The notes under the pieces were generated by a model, which was not told the DNA's origin, searched no databases, and was given only the letters and a program-made list of their open reading frames with translations. This document shows positions 16,247-24,988 of a stretch of DNA of 48,889 bases, piece after piece; the stretch's first letter is position 1, and each line of letters starts with the position of its first letter. The DNA is from Bradyrhizobium sp. 1. Its GTDB lineage: Bacteria; Pseudomonadota; Alphaproteobacteria; Rhizobiales; Xanthobacteraceae. The stretch lies in the NCBI RefSeq assembly GCF_023073315.1, contig NZ_JADPJH010000014.1, positions 403,791-452,679 on the forward strand, in the 5' to 3' direction. Made by a program: the position numbers and the translations under genes.

Positions 16247-17284
16247 CTACCCGCTCATACCACGGTTCTTCAGCACGAAGCAGGCCCCACCCGCTTTCCG
16301 GATTCGATTGCACAGATCATCCGCCTCGTTGCGCGTTTCCGCGCCGATGCGGACCTGGTAGAACGCGCGCGTGCCGCGGCTGCGCACCACCGAGCTCAAC
16401 AGGCTCGGATCGCGCTCGCCGATGACGGCGCTGAGCCGCGTGACAGCGCGGGAATACATCGCCAGCGCCTTGTTGCGATCAAAACCGGCGGCGAGCTGCA
16501 CGCCCCAGATTTTTGCGGCGGCAAGCTCCACATGCTGCTCGAGCTCGGCGACGAAGGCATTCGGTGCACGCTTCAAAAGCGCCATCAGATCGCGGCAACT
16601 CGTCGGCGGCGCGCTCGGTGGTCCCTTACCAGTCGCGCCAGCCTTCGCCCACGCATCAACGCTCGTGCCCGTGATGGCGTAGACGTAGCTGCGCGTCTGG
16701 TCCGGCATCGGACCAGTGCCGGCGAGCCATTCCTGGACGCGACGCGGGCCGGCATTGTAGGCGGCGGCCGCAAGGCCGAGATTGCCGAACTGGTTGCGCA
16801 GCTCGTTCAGGAACTCCGCCGACTTCGGCAGCGCCTGCACCGGATTGAAGGGATTGAGCAGCCCGCGTTCGCTCGCAGTGCCCGGCATGAACTGCGCAAT
16901 CCCCTGCGCCTGCTCACCGCTGCGCGTCACCGGGCCCACGGCATCGGCCTGGAATCGGCTTTCCTGCCAGATCACGCGGGCGAAGAATTCCAGCGGCAGA
17001 TTGGCATCGCGCGCGGCGGCCTCGACGATCAGGCAGATCGATTCCCGCGTGTCGCTCTCGCGCGCATCAGGCTTCGCCGGCGGCACCGCGAGCTCTTCGA
17101 CGCTGGGGACGGCGACATTGGTTTTTGCCGGCGAGCTGTCCCACGCCGCGACCTCTGTCGCAGAGACCAGCAGTGCGGCAACGACGAGTGCTACAATTCG
17201 CGCCAACACTGCCCAAGCATCGCCGTGGCGCACGCCGGCGGGGCATGCAACAAGATGATCTGCCATGTTCCGGCATCGTGCCAT
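16247..17284 (-). CDS. lytic transglycosylase with C-terminal SPOR-like domain
   Basis: This periplasmic murein hydrolase cuts the MurNAc-GlcNAc bond. The SLT fold spans about residues 83-200, with the catalytic Glu in VIWQESRF (E108), AQGIAQFMPGTA and AAAYNAGPRRVQEWL. A C-terminal segment from about 275, including YQVRIGAETRNEADDLCNRI, looks like a peptidoglycan-binding SPOR domain. A signal peptide ends near TEVAA (residue 47), which gives a long n-region from the ATG at 17284; starts at 17266 or an internal GTG nearer the hydrophobic core are possible. It is divergent from the TRAP gene. Confidence 0.85.
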   Translation of the reverse strand: MARCRNMADHLVACPAGVRHGDAWAVLARIVALVVAALLVSATEVAAWDSSPAKTNVAVPSVEELAVPPAKPDARESDTRESICLIVEAAARDANLPLEFFARVIWQESRFQADAVGPVTRSGEQAQGIAQFMPGTASERGLLNPFNPVQALPKSAEFLNELRNQFGNLGLAAAAYNAGPRRVQEWLAGTGPMPDQTRSYVYAITGTSVDAWAKAGATGKGPPSAPPTSCRDLMALLKRAPNAFVAELEQHVELAAAKIWGVQLAAGFDRNKALAMYSRAVTRLSAVIGERDPSLLSSVVRSRGTRAFYQVRIGAETRNEADDLCNRIRKAGGACFVLKNRGMSG

Positions 17285-17329
17285 GGTTCAACGAGTTGCC
17301 AATATATGCTGCCTGACCTGCTTCTCCCA

Positions 17330-18322
17330 ATGCGCATCCCCGCCAAAGGGATCCGCGCGCTCCTTATCCTCGCCGCCCTTGTCCTGTCCGCCGCGCCCGC
17401 CATGGCTCAAGTCAGCTGGCGGATGACCACGGAATATCCACAAAACAACATTTCCGGGATCGGCCTCACCACTTTCGCCGATCGCGTCGCGGCGCGCACA
17501 AACGGTTTCGTGACCCTGGCCAACGCCTTCGACAACGAGCTCAAGATCAGCTCGGGCGAGATGCCGGGCGCGGCGCTCGATGGCCGGATCGCCGGCGGAG
17601 ACGCCTTTGCCGGCGCGCTGTCCGGCCTCGATCCCGTGCTCGGCCTCTCCACCCTGCCCTTCCTGGTGCAATCGGTCGATGTCGCCCGCGCCACCAACGC
17701 ACGGGCCCGGCCGCTCTACGAGAAGGCGTTCGCTGACCGCGGTCTCAAGCTGCTCTATCTGACGATCTGGCCCGCGACCGGCCTGTGGTCGGATCATGCG
17801 CTTGCAGGCGCCGACGATCTGCCAAAACTGAACTTGCGAGCCTACGATTCCAATTCCAGTGCGGTGATGCGTGCAGCCGGGGCCAATGCGCAGTTCCTGC
17901 CGATGGACAAGGCGCTGGCCGGCCTGAAGGACCATCAACTGAACGCATTCCTCACCTCCGGCGACGGCGGCGCGGGGCGAAAACTCTGGGACTTCCTGCC
18001 GCATTTCACCGCGATCAATTACGCGATGCCGGTCTCGATCGCCTTCGTCCGCAGCGAGACGTTTGCCGCATTGTCCGAGCCGATGCAGCGCGAGGTGATG
18101 GCGGCCGCAGCCGAAACCGAGCAGAGCCAGTTCGCGCTGCTCGCCCATCGCACGGCCGAGAACTACGCGCGCATGCGCGACAACGGCGTGAACATCGTCG
18201 AGCCCGCGCCGCAATCCCTCGTCGCGGCCCTGCGCAGCGCCGCCACAAGCACGATCGCCGGCTGGGAGGCGAAGGCCGGCCCCGATGCCACAGCGATCGT
18301 CGATTGGGCCCGGCAGCAATGA
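17330..18322 (+). CDS. TRAP transporter solute-binding protein (DctP family), orphan
   Basis: The 330-residue product begins MRIPAKGIRALLILAALVLS and is cut after PAMA, a clear signal peptide. The mature part has WRMTTEYPQNN, EISSG-like KISSGEMPGAALDGRI, then DLPKLNLRAYDSNSSAVMRA and FTAINYAMPVSIAF, matching DctP-type periplasmic binding proteins for organic acids. The frame also allows ATG 17306. No dctQ or dctM membrane gene lies nearby, so it must use a distant transporter or act as a sensor. The ligand is unknown. Confidence 0.8.
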   Translation: MRIPAKGIRALLILAALVLSAAPAMAQVSWRMTTEYPQNNISGIGLTTFADRVAARTNGFVTLANAFDNELKISSGEMPGAALDGRIAGGDAFAGALSGLDPVLGLSTLPFLVQSVDVARATNARARPLYEKAFADRGLKLLYLTIWPATGLWSDHALAGADDLPKLNLRAYDSNSSAVMRAAGANAQFLPMDKALAGLKDHQLNAFLTSGDGGAGRKLWDFLPHFTAINYAMPVSIAFVRSETFAALSEPMQREVMAAAAETEQSQFALLAHRTAENYARMRDNGVNIVEPAPQSLVAALRSAATSTIAGWEAKAGPDATAIVDWARQQ

Positions 18323-18409
18323 CACCTTGCTCTTGAGACGTCTTGGCTCTTGACTTGAGAGCTCAGCCAATTAGCAACGGGCGGCAATTTCAACGCTGGC
18401 CGGGTCCTG

Positions 18410-19048
18410 ATGGCGACAATCTTCTTTGATCTCGACGGCACGCTGACCAACCCGAAGCCGGGGATCACCCGCTCGATCCAGTGCGCGCTGGAGCGGCTGA
18501 ACCTGGCGGCGCCGAGCGAGGACGAGCTGACCTGGTGTATCGGCCCGCCGCTGCATGCCAGCCTGAAGAAGCTCACGGGAAGCGACGAGCTCGCCGACCG
18601 CGCACTCCTGCTCTACCGCGAGCGGTTTAGCGATATCGGCCTGTTCGAGAACGAGGCCTATGCCGGCATCATCGATACGCTGACGACGATTGCTGCGACC
18701 GACCAGCGCATGTTCGTGGCGACCAGCAAGCCCGCGGTCTACGCCATTCGCATCGTCGAGCACTTTGGCTTGAAACCGTATTTCGAGCGCGTGTTCGGCT
18801 CCGAGCTCGACGGCACCCGCGTCGACAAGCGCGACCTGCTGCGCTACGCGCTCGACGAGGCCAAGGTCGATGCGAGCCGCGCGATCATGATCGGCGACCG
18901 CAGCCATGACGTGGTCGGCGCGCGCACCAACGGCATGACCGCGATCGGCGTGCTCTATGGCTATGGCAGCGAGGCCGAGTTGCGGGAGGCCGGCGCGCAT
19001 CACATCTGCGCGGCGCATCCCGAGCTGCTCGGCCATTGCGTGGCCTAG
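18410..19048 (+). CDS. HAD family hydrolase (phosphoglycolate-phosphatase-like)
   Basis: The 212-residue product shows all HAD motifs: FFDLDGTLTNPK with nucleophile D7 and D9, VATSK (motif II), then KRDLLRYAL and MIGDRSHDVVGARTNG (motif IV). A helical cap lies between motifs I and II. It resembles Gph or PpaX-type phosphatases acting on small phosphoesters. Its stop overlaps the aldoxime dehydratase stop by four bases, tail to tail, so the two are not co-transcribed. The substrate is not readable from sequence. Confidence 0.88.
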   Translation: MATIFFDLDGTLTNPKPGITRSIQCALERLNLAAPSEDELTWCIGPPLHASLKKLTGSDELADRALLLYRERFSDIGLFENEAYAGIIDTLTTIAATDQRMFVATSKPAVYAIRIVEHFGLKPYFERVFGSELDGTRVDKRDLLRYALDEAKVDASRAIMIGDRSHDVVGARTNGMTAIGVLYGYGSEAELREAGAHHICAAHPELLGHCVA

Positions 19049-20076
19049 CCGCTGACGGTCTCGACCGCCGCCAGCATGCCGGTCCTGGCGTGGCAGTTCC
19101 GATATTCGAAGAACTGCTCGTCCGCGGCCGCCACCGTGATCTCGTGATAGAGCCGCAGTTTTGCTGACGGCCCGACCGTCGAGAGATATTTCATCGCCGC
19201 ACCAAAGATCCTGACATGGGTCGGGTGCGACTCCGCCCAGCGCTCCAGCGCGGCGAGACTTTTCCACCAGCTCTGGCCGTAGGACTTTTCGCTGACGCTG
19301 CCGTCGGCCGCAAGCACCTGCATGTAGCGGTTGGCATAGCAGCCGATGGCAAGGCCCTCGTCGCGCAGAAAATCCATGCCCTCGCGCAGCACCGGCTCGA
19401 CGTCATCGAGATAAAGCTTTCGCTCGGACAACTCGGTGTCACCCCAGTCCTGCCCGGAGCGGATCAGGCAGAGATTATCGTGCGCCTTCACGCGCAGCCG
19501 CGCGCCGTCGCGGATCAGTTCCGGTGCACCGCCCGGCGGCATCGGATCGGTCTGCGACAGCGGAATGCGATCGCGCATGCCACCCCAATAGGCGTGCTCC
19601 TGCACCTCGCCGCTCATGCCGTCAGCGATGACGGCGACACCCTCGGGCCGGTCGGGCGAGGAGAACAGCGTCTCGTGCCGCGCGACAGTGGGACGCAGCA
19701 CCTCGATGAAGGTGCCGATGCCCTCGCGAGCTCTGCCAGTCCAGGCTTCGCGCGCCGGAGCGAACCAGGCGTCGAAACGTGCGACATCGTCCCAATAGGC
19801 CACCGTAACGATGGTCTCATAGCCCGACTGGTCGACATAGTGCGCGCGGTCCCAATGGGAGGGACCGCCCTCGCCAGCAAATCGCCCTGCGATGTCCTTC
19901 AGCGCCGCCAGTGGCGTATCACCACGATGCTGGACACCGAAATACGCCATCACGACGCGGCCTACCGCCGGCTTGTAGCGCGCCACGAAGGACGGATATG
20001 GCGGCTGGTAATCATCAGGCACGCGCTTGTGGCGCGTGCGCTGGGTTTCGAGATGCAGAGGAATCGCGGATTCCAT
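19045..20076 (-). CDS. heme-containing aldoxime dehydratase (OxdA-like)
   Basis: This enzyme dehydrates aldoximes to nitriles using ferrous heme. The 343 residues match the family in length and layout: YFGVQHRG, HWDRAHYVDQSGYET and GWGD-like QDWGDTELSER. Key positions by alignment to the Rhodococcus enzymes from memory are H287 (proximal heme ligand, HPTHVRIFGAAMKY), S207 (LIRSGQDW), H311 (LRLYHEIT) and R168 (GGMRDRIP), all present. It follows the nitrilase gene by 27 bp on the same strand, with GGGAGGG before the ATG. Together they would run aldoxime to nitrile to acid. Substrate range is unknown. Confidence 0.85.
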   Translation of the reverse strand: MESAIPLHLETQRTRHKRVPDDYQPPYPSFVARYKPAVGRVVMAYFGVQHRGDTPLAALKDIAGRFAGEGGPSHWDRAHYVDQSGYETIVTVAYWDDVARFDAWFAPAREAWTGRAREGIGTFIEVLRPTVARHETLFSSPDRPEGVAVIADGMSGEVQEHAYWGGMRDRIPLSQTDPMPPGGAPELIRDGARLRVKAHDNLCLIRSGQDWGDTELSERKLYLDDVEPVLREGMDFLRDEGLAIGCYANRYMQVLAADGSVSEKSYGQSWWKSLAALERWAESHPTHVRIFGAAMKYLSTVGPSAKLRLYHEITVAAADEQFFEYRNCHARTGMLAAVETVSG

Positions 20077-20103
20077 GATCGTGCCCTCCCTCGATTGCAG
20101 TGA

Positions 20104-21120
20104 TCAGCTTGCCGCCGCCGCGATGTCCGCAGGCTCGACGCTGTCGACCGGCAGCGAAAACTGCTCGACGCGCTGGTATCGCTTCTTGTTGAGCAGCAGC
20201 CGCGTCACGTCGGGCCGCGAATAGTGCCCGGCGGGATCGGCGGCGTTCTTGGCAACGCCGATGGCGCCGAGATCGATCTCGGCAATCAGCAGGCCCTCCT
20301 GATCCGGCGCGAGCTTGTCGCCGATCTGGCTGCCGTCGGGCCCGTAGATCGCCGCGAAGCCGCCGCCGACATGCAACAGCGCGTTCTTGTCCGGCCGGTC
20401 GCAGAGCGCGTCGATCATCGCCTGCGACACCGTCGCGCACGGCGCCAGCACGAAGCAGGAGCCTTCCACCGCGTAGACGCGCGAGGCGGCGTTGTTCACC
20501 TCGGCGCCGAGCGCTGGCGCGAAGGGATCGTACAGCGAGAAGCTCGGCCACGCCGCGACGTGCACCTGCTCGTTCTGGGCGTACATCGCGTATTTCGACA
20601 ACGGCTGGAGATGCTCCCAGCAGCACAGCGCGCCGATGCGGCCAATGTCGGCCCTCGCATGCACGGCGAGATCGCTGCCGTCGCCCTCGCCATAGACGGT
20701 GCGCTCGGCATGGGTCGGCCGCAGCTTGCGGCGCTTTGCGATGGTCTCGCCGTCCGGGCCGATCAGCCATTGCGCCAGATAGAGGCTGCCGCCGTCACGC
20801 TCAGAGAGGCCGAGCACGGCCGTCAGCTTTGCCTTGCGCACGGCGTCGCGTAGCCGCTCGGCCTGCGGGCTATCGTAGGACAGCGAATTGTCGAAATAGC
20901 GCTGCACAAAACCGCGGCCGATCGCCCAGGCCGGCGAGTCCATCCAGATGTGCCAAGGGTAGCCGGGGATGAAGGCCTCGGGAAAGGCGACCAGCTTGGC
21001 GCCCTTTTCCGCCGCCTCCCTGATCAGCGCGATCGACTTGTCGATCGAGGCGTCGAGATCGAGCCAGGCGGGCGCTGCCTGCACCACCGCCACCTTGTAT
21101 TTGGGATGTTCGATGCCCAT
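20104..21120 (-). CDS. nitrilase
   Basis: The 338-residue enzyme hydrolyses nitriles to carboxylic acid and ammonia. The Glu-Lys-Cys triad is visible: E48 in VAFPEAFIPGYPWHIW, K132 in KRRKLRPTHAERTVYGEGDG and C167 in GALCCWEHLQPL. The PTHAER and CWEHLQPL forms fit true nitrilases, not amidases. ATG 21120 has GGAGG 7 bases upstream and is favoured over an ATG 12 bases earlier. The oxd gene follows at once, and an AraC regulator is divergent. Aryl or arylacetonitrile substrates are likely by family, but this is inference. Confidence 0.92.
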   Translation of the reverse strand: MGIEHPKYKVAVVQAAPAWLDLDASIDKSIALIREAAEKGAKLVAFPEAFIPGYPWHIWMDSPAWAIGRGFVQRYFDNSLSYDSPQAERLRDAVRKAKLTAVLGLSERDGGSLYLAQWLIGPDGETIAKRRKLRPTHAERTVYGEGDGSDLAVHARADIGRIGALCCWEHLQPLSKYAMYAQNEQVHVAAWPSFSLYDPFAPALGAEVNNAASRVYAVEGSCFVLAPCATVSQAMIDALCDRPDKNALLHVGGGFAAIYGPDGSQIGDKLAPDQEGLLIAEIDLGAIGVAKNAADPAGHYSRPDVTRLLLNKKRYQRVEQFSLPVDSVEPADIAAAAS

Positions 21121-21306
21121 TGCCGCCTCCATTGCCGGTTGATCGGAAGCCAGGTCCGATGCAGTCTATTTGGCCAAACCGGGCGGCCGGGCGCTCGACC
21201 ACGGCGGAACAAAAACTCGACCGGACGGGTCGACGAACGGGTACGGAACTTGCCTGCGGTCAGGTTGGATTTGCGATTTTGCGGGATGTGAAAGGGAGGC
21301 TTGCCG

Positions 21307-22263
21307 ATGCCAATCCAGTTCACCACGGACGACAGCCCCGGCTACCGGCGGCTCGCTCTCTGGCAGGACATTGTCTGCGATGTCTTTGTCGGGCTCGACT
21401 GCAAGTCCGACCTCGGCAGCGCCTTTCACGGCTCGGTCACGCAAGTCCCGCTCGGCAAGGCGGTGTGCTCCGACGTCTGCTCCGACCGCCAGCACGTGTT
21501 CCGCACACCCTCGCGCATCGCACGCTCGGACCAGGATTATGTTCTGGTCGCGCTCGGCAATCGCGGCGACGGCGGCGTGGTGCAGGACGGCCGCGAGACC
21601 GTGATCCATCCCGGCGAGTTCGCGCTCTACGACACCACGCGTCCCTATGAGCTGAAGTTCAACGACATCTTCACCCAGACCATCTTCAAGGTGCCGCGAG
21701 AGATGTTGCAGCGGCGGCTCGGCGCCACCGAGGCGCTCACCGCAATGTCATTCGGCGCTGACATGCCACTCGAACGGCTCGCTTACGATTTCATCTTCAG
21801 GCTCTGCCGCAGCGCGGACCGGCTTGCTCCGGACAATGCCGCGGCGTTGTCGGAACAAGCCGTCGATCTGCTGGCGATGGCGCTGAGCGAGCGGCTCGGC
21901 AAGACGTCGCTGCCGTCGTCGACTCATCGCTCCGCCCTGCTCTACCGGCTGAAGGCGCACATCAGGACGCACCTCGCCGATCCCGATCTGTCGCTGGCGG
22001 AGAGCGCAGCCGCGCTCGGCATCTCGCCGCGCTATGTCAACGATCTCCTCGCCGACGAGGACATTTCGTTCCAGCGCTACGTCCTTGCCGAGCGCCTCGC
22101 CCAATGCCGGCGCGACCTCGCCTCGCCAATGCTCGCCCACCGCCACATCAGCGAGATCGCGTTCGCCTGGGGCTTTAACGACCTCTCGCATTTCGGCCGC
22201 GTCTTCCGCGAGCATTTTGGGATGTCGCCGCGGGATTTCAGGCAGAGTCAGCAGCGGCACTGA
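21307..22263 (+). CDS. AraC family transcriptional regulator of the nitrilase/aldoxime module
   Basis: The protein has 318 residues. The N-terminal half is an AraC_binding_2-like effector domain (FALYDTTRPYELKFNDIFTQ). The C-terminal pair of helix-turn-helix motifs is at about 215-315: LSLAESAAALGISPRYVNDL and HISEIAFAWGFNDLSHFGRV. A GGGAGG site lies 7 bases before ATG 21307, so this start is better than TTG 21301. It is divergent from the nitrilase gene across 186 bp, the typical layout for a regulator activated by a pathway intermediate. Confidence 0.9.
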   Translation: MPIQFTTDDSPGYRRLALWQDIVCDVFVGLDCKSDLGSAFHGSVTQVPLGKAVCSDVCSDRQHVFRTPSRIARSDQDYVLVALGNRGDGGVVQDGRETVIHPGEFALYDTTRPYELKFNDIFTQTIFKVPREMLQRRLGATEALTAMSFGADMPLERLAYDFIFRLCRSADRLAPDNAAALSEQAVDLLAMALSERLGKTSLPSSTHRSALLYRLKAHIRTHLADPDLSLAESAAALGISPRYVNDLLADEDISFQRYVLAERLAQCRRDLASPMLAHRHISEIAFAWGFNDLSHFGRVFREHFGMSPRDFRQSQQRH

Positions 22264-22354
22264 CAGCTATCTCCCCAAGCCTTCGTTCGGGACGAAGGCA
22301 AGGCTCGCCAATTCCAGATTGTCTTGCTGAGAGCCGTGCATCAGGCTGGCGCGC

Positions 22355-22588
22355 ATGAGGACTCACGCCACCATAAGCGGATCGGAGCTGCTGCTGGGCG
22401 TGATCGCGATCCGGCTCGCGGTGCTCGTCGTGGTGGGCTGGAGCCTGACGCTCCTGCCGCCGCAGACGCGCGACAGCGAATCCGTCTGCTTTCCCACTCC
22501 CGCAGCGCGGATCGAGGCACAGGCGGTGCCGAAGAGCAGCTTGCACGCCGGCGATCCCGCTGTCGACGATATGCTCCGGCACGATTAA
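22355..22588 (+). CDS. small single-pass membrane protein (hypothetical)
   Basis: This 77-residue frame begins MRTHATISGSELLLGVIAIR and continues with a hydrophobic run to about residue 35, a plausible transmembrane helix, then a polar tail. Its stop overlaps the stop of the convergent binding-protein gene by four bases. I do not recognise the family. No strong ribosome site is seen, so it may be a chance frame. Confidence 0.35.
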   Translation: MRTHATISGSELLLGVIAIRLAVLVVVGWSLTLLPPQTRDSESVCFPTPAARIEAQAVPKSSLHAGDPAVDDMLRHD

Positions 22589-23481
22589 GGCACAAGCGCA
22601 TCGCTTGGAGACGTCACGCGCGCCTTCATCGCTTCGCTCATGGGAAGCTGGAGGTTCTGTCCCCTCGGCGGAATCGGCGATTCGAACCACTTGACGTAGA
22701 GACGGTCGAACTCGCCAGAGGCCATCTTGTCCTTGATCGCGGCGTCCACGAGCGTCTTGAACTCGGGATCCTCGCTGCGGGTCATCAGCCCGTAATAAGA
22801 CGGCGCGAAGGTCGTCGCCAGCATCCGGAACGACCTTGGATCGGATGCGTTCGCGACGAGCCCGGCGACCAGGATATCGTCCTCGAACCACGCCGCGGCA
22901 CGGCCTGTTCCGAGCATGAGAAGCGACTCGGCGTGATCCTTGGCCTGAACGATCGTCACGTTCAGTCGCTGGTCGTCGAGGAATTTCCTGGCGACACCAA
23001 AGTTCAGCGAGCCCTGCGTGATGACGACAGTCTGTCCGTCAAGTCCTTTCGGCTCTGTCACACGAGACGAGGCAGGCACCAGCCAGCGCGGCGATGCCAC
23101 ATAGGTCGCGATGGAGAAGGAGACCTGCTTCTGCCGTTCGGCGGTGTTGGTCGTGCTGCCGCACTCGACGTCGATGGTGCCGTTCTGAAGCAGCGGAATA
23201 CGATTGGACGCATTCACCGGCACGTAATCGATTTGCAACGCAGGCCGCTTCAACACGGCCTTGATCTTGTCGGCCACCGCGGAGCAGAGATCGAGCGAGA
23301 GTCCGGTCGGCTTCTGGTCGGCGCCGAGATAAGCGAACGGAATCGAGGCCTCGCGGTAGCCAAAGGTGACCTTTCCGACCTCCTTGATTTTCTCGAGGGT
23401 CTGGCTGGCCGCTGCTGGAATATCCACCAGCGCAAGCGAGAGAGCGGCAATGGCAAGCGTCGGCGCGTTTTTGCGGATCAT
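22585..23481 (-). CDS. amino-acid-type ABC transporter substrate-binding protein
   Basis: The 298-residue product starts with a signal peptide (MIRKNAPTLAIAALSLALV, ending near AAAS). The mature part has LEKIKEVGKVTFGYREASIP, GLSLDLCSAVADKI, then NGTIDVECGSTTNTAERQKQ and WFEDDILVA, as in glutamate/aspartate-type (family 3) binding proteins. GGAGG lies upstream of ATG 23481. It follows the dialkylglycine-decarboxylase-like gene after 20 bp, so both are one operon. No permease or ATPase gene is nearby; it must dock on a distant ABC system. Confidence 0.88.
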   Translation of the reverse strand: MIRKNAPTLAIAALSLALVDIPAAASQTLEKIKEVGKVTFGYREASIPFAYLGADQKPTGLSLDLCSAVADKIKAVLKRPALQIDYVPVNASNRIPLLQNGTIDVECGSTTNTAERQKQVSFSIATYVASPRWLVPASSRVTEPKGLDGQTVVITQGSLNFGVARKFLDDQRLNVTIVQAKDHAESLLMLGTGRAAAWFEDDILVAGLVANASDPRSFRMLATTFAPSYYGLMTRSEDPEFKTLVDAAIKDKMASGEFDRLYVKWFESPIPPRGQNLQLPMSEAMKARVTSPSDALVP

Positions 23482-23501
23482 GTCAGCCTCCGGACTGTTG
23501 C

Positions 23502-24824
23502 TTAAGCGGCGGGATTTCGCGACAGCTCGTCGAGGCTTTCCCGCAAGGACCGATCCAGGATCTCGACAGCGCGGTCGATCTCCTCGGTCGAGACGGTCAG
23601 TGGCGGTGCGATACGCCACACCGATCCGCGCTCGGGGCGGCGGCGGATGTTCATGCTCAGCCCGTACTCGAAGCATTTCTGCGTCGTCAGTCCACCGAGC
23701 TGATGGGCCGCGCGCCGGCTGTTGCGATCAGTGACCAGCTCGACGCCGAGCAGAAGACCCATGCCCCTGATGTCGCCGATCTGTTCGTATTTCTGCTGAA
23801 GGCCCTCGAACCGGCCGCGCAGATAAGCGCCCATGACATTGGCGCGTTCGACCAGCTTCTCCGCGGCGATCACACGCAGCACCGCGAGCCCGACCTCGGC
23901 CAGGAGGGGATCAGAGACGTGGCTGGTGTAGTAGGTGAAATGATCCTCGTGGAGCTTGCTCTCGATTGCCTCCGTGGTCGACACGGCCGCAAGCGGAAGC
24001 CCGCCGCCGAGCGTCTTCGACATGGTCATGATATCAGGGACGACGCCGAAATATTCGGCTCCCGTCTTCTTGCCGATGCGCCCGAACGCGGTCTGGGCCT
24101 CGTCGAAGATCAGCAGCATGCCGCGCGCGTCAGCGGCCTTGCGCAACGCCTCCATGAACGCCTTCGGCGGCACCAGCACGCCGCCGGCGCTGATCACGGG
24201 CTCGGCGATGATCGCCGCCCCCCGCCCGCTCGACTGCATGTCGAACATTTTCAGCGCCAGCTCGAGATTGGCGAGTGCGGACGCTTCCTCACTTCCCTTG
24301 TCGATATAGGGCCGGTAAGCGTTGGGCTCCGGGATCACGAAAACGCCGGGCGGCGGCACGCCGTAGCCCTTGCGGTCGCTCGCCATGGACACCGAGGCGG
24401 CGCCACCGGTGATGCCGTGCCAGGAGCCGCCGAGGACCAGCACCTCGTAGCCGCTGGTGTACATCTTGGCCATCCGGAGCGCGACTTCGGTCGCTTCCGA
24501 ACCGGTGTTGATGAAGATCGAGCGCTTGAGGTCGCCGGGCAGCCAGTCCTTCGCCAGCACCTGGGCAAGCTCGGCCACGACTTCGGGGATCATCCCGCTG
24601 AAGAGATGGAATGCCTTCTTCCCGGCCCGCTCCACCGCCGCGACAATGGCGGGATGGTTGTGGCCGATGGTGGCGCACATCTGGCCGGAGGTGAAATCGA
24701 GATAGTCGCGCCCGTCACTGTCGGTGACGATCGTCCCCTTCGCCGAGGTGAAGAGGTTCGGGAACACGTCTCCGCCGTACCGGACCAGGAATTCGTCGGC
24801 GGCCTGTTTCAGCGATGAAGTCAT
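23502..24824 (-). CDS. 2,2-dialkylglycine decarboxylase-like class III PLP enzyme
   Basis: The 440-residue enzyme is a class III aminotransferase fold. Its signature segments match 2,2-dialkylglycine decarboxylase (EC 4.1.1.64) as I remember the Burkholderia enzyme: LVRYGG, LDFTSGQM (Q48), HLFSGM (S76), GGSWHGITG (W135, H136), IAEPVISAGG (S212), LLIFDEAQT (D241, Q244), TMSKTLGGGLPLAA (Schiff-base K270), YYTSHVSDPL and VWRIAPPLTVS. Such enzymes decarboxylate 2-methylalanine or isovaline with transfer of the amino group to pyruvate. AGGAGA precedes ATG 24824. A generic aminotransferase role is the alternative. Confidence 0.82.
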   Translation of the reverse strand: MTSSLKQAADEFLVRYGGDVFPNLFTSAKGTIVTDSDGRDYLDFTSGQMCATIGHNHPAIVAAVERAGKKAFHLFSGMIPEVVAELAQVLAKDWLPGDLKRSIFINTGSEATEVALRMAKMYTSGYEVLVLGGSWHGITGGAASVSMASDRKGYGVPPPGVFVIPEPNAYRPYIDKGSEEASALANLELALKMFDMQSSGRGAAIIAEPVISAGGVLVPPKAFMEALRKAADARGMLLIFDEAQTAFGRIGKKTGAEYFGVVPDIMTMSKTLGGGLPLAAVSTTEAIESKLHEDHFTYYTSHVSDPLLAEVGLAVLRVIAAEKLVERANVMGAYLRGRFEGLQQKYEQIGDIRGMGLLLGVELVTDRNSRRAAHQLGGLTTQKCFEYGLSMNIRRRPERGSVWRIAPPLTVSTEEIDRAVEILDRSLRESLDELSRNPAA

Positions 24825-24944
24825 GTGGTCTCCTCGGGCAAGCAGAGTCAGCCGCACGGCTGTGCGGCGCCGCGACGCGGATTGCGCTCGCCGGTCTCGG
24901 GGCGGTTTGGGGGGCACGAAGCTGTTGCATCAGGACGTTCACGG

Positions 24945-24978
24945 TACGAAAATTGCCTGAGCAACACGGCAATTCGTA
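24945..24978. promoter_or_regulatory. inverted repeat in the divergent promoter, candidate LysR site
   Basis: TACGAAAATTGCC at 24945 is inverted as GGCAATTCGTA at 24968, with a 10-bp spacer and a 2-base indel between arms. It sits in the 164 bp between the dialkylglycine-decarboxylase-like gene and the divergent LysR gene, and ends about 10 bp before the ATG at 24989. The site is inferred from symmetry and position. Confidence 0.45.
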
Positions 24979-24988
24979 TCGGGCAGAC

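Noticed and set aside
16229..17329. A 697-codon open frame that extends the TRAP binding protein upstream by over 350 codons
   Set aside because: It runs antisense to the lytic transglycosylase, whose motifs are clear. The signal peptide at 17330 marks the real start of the binding protein.
21169..21178. TTTGGCCAAA palindrome in the nitrilase/AraC spacer
   Set aside because: AraC proteins normally bind direct repeats, and a 10-bp palindrome of this kind is expected by chance now and then, so I did not call it an operator.
22675..22700. GATTCGAACC, which resembles a tRNA T-arm
   Set aside because: It lies inside the coding sequence of the binding protein (WFESPIPP on the minus strand), with no acceptor stem or anticodon arm around it.
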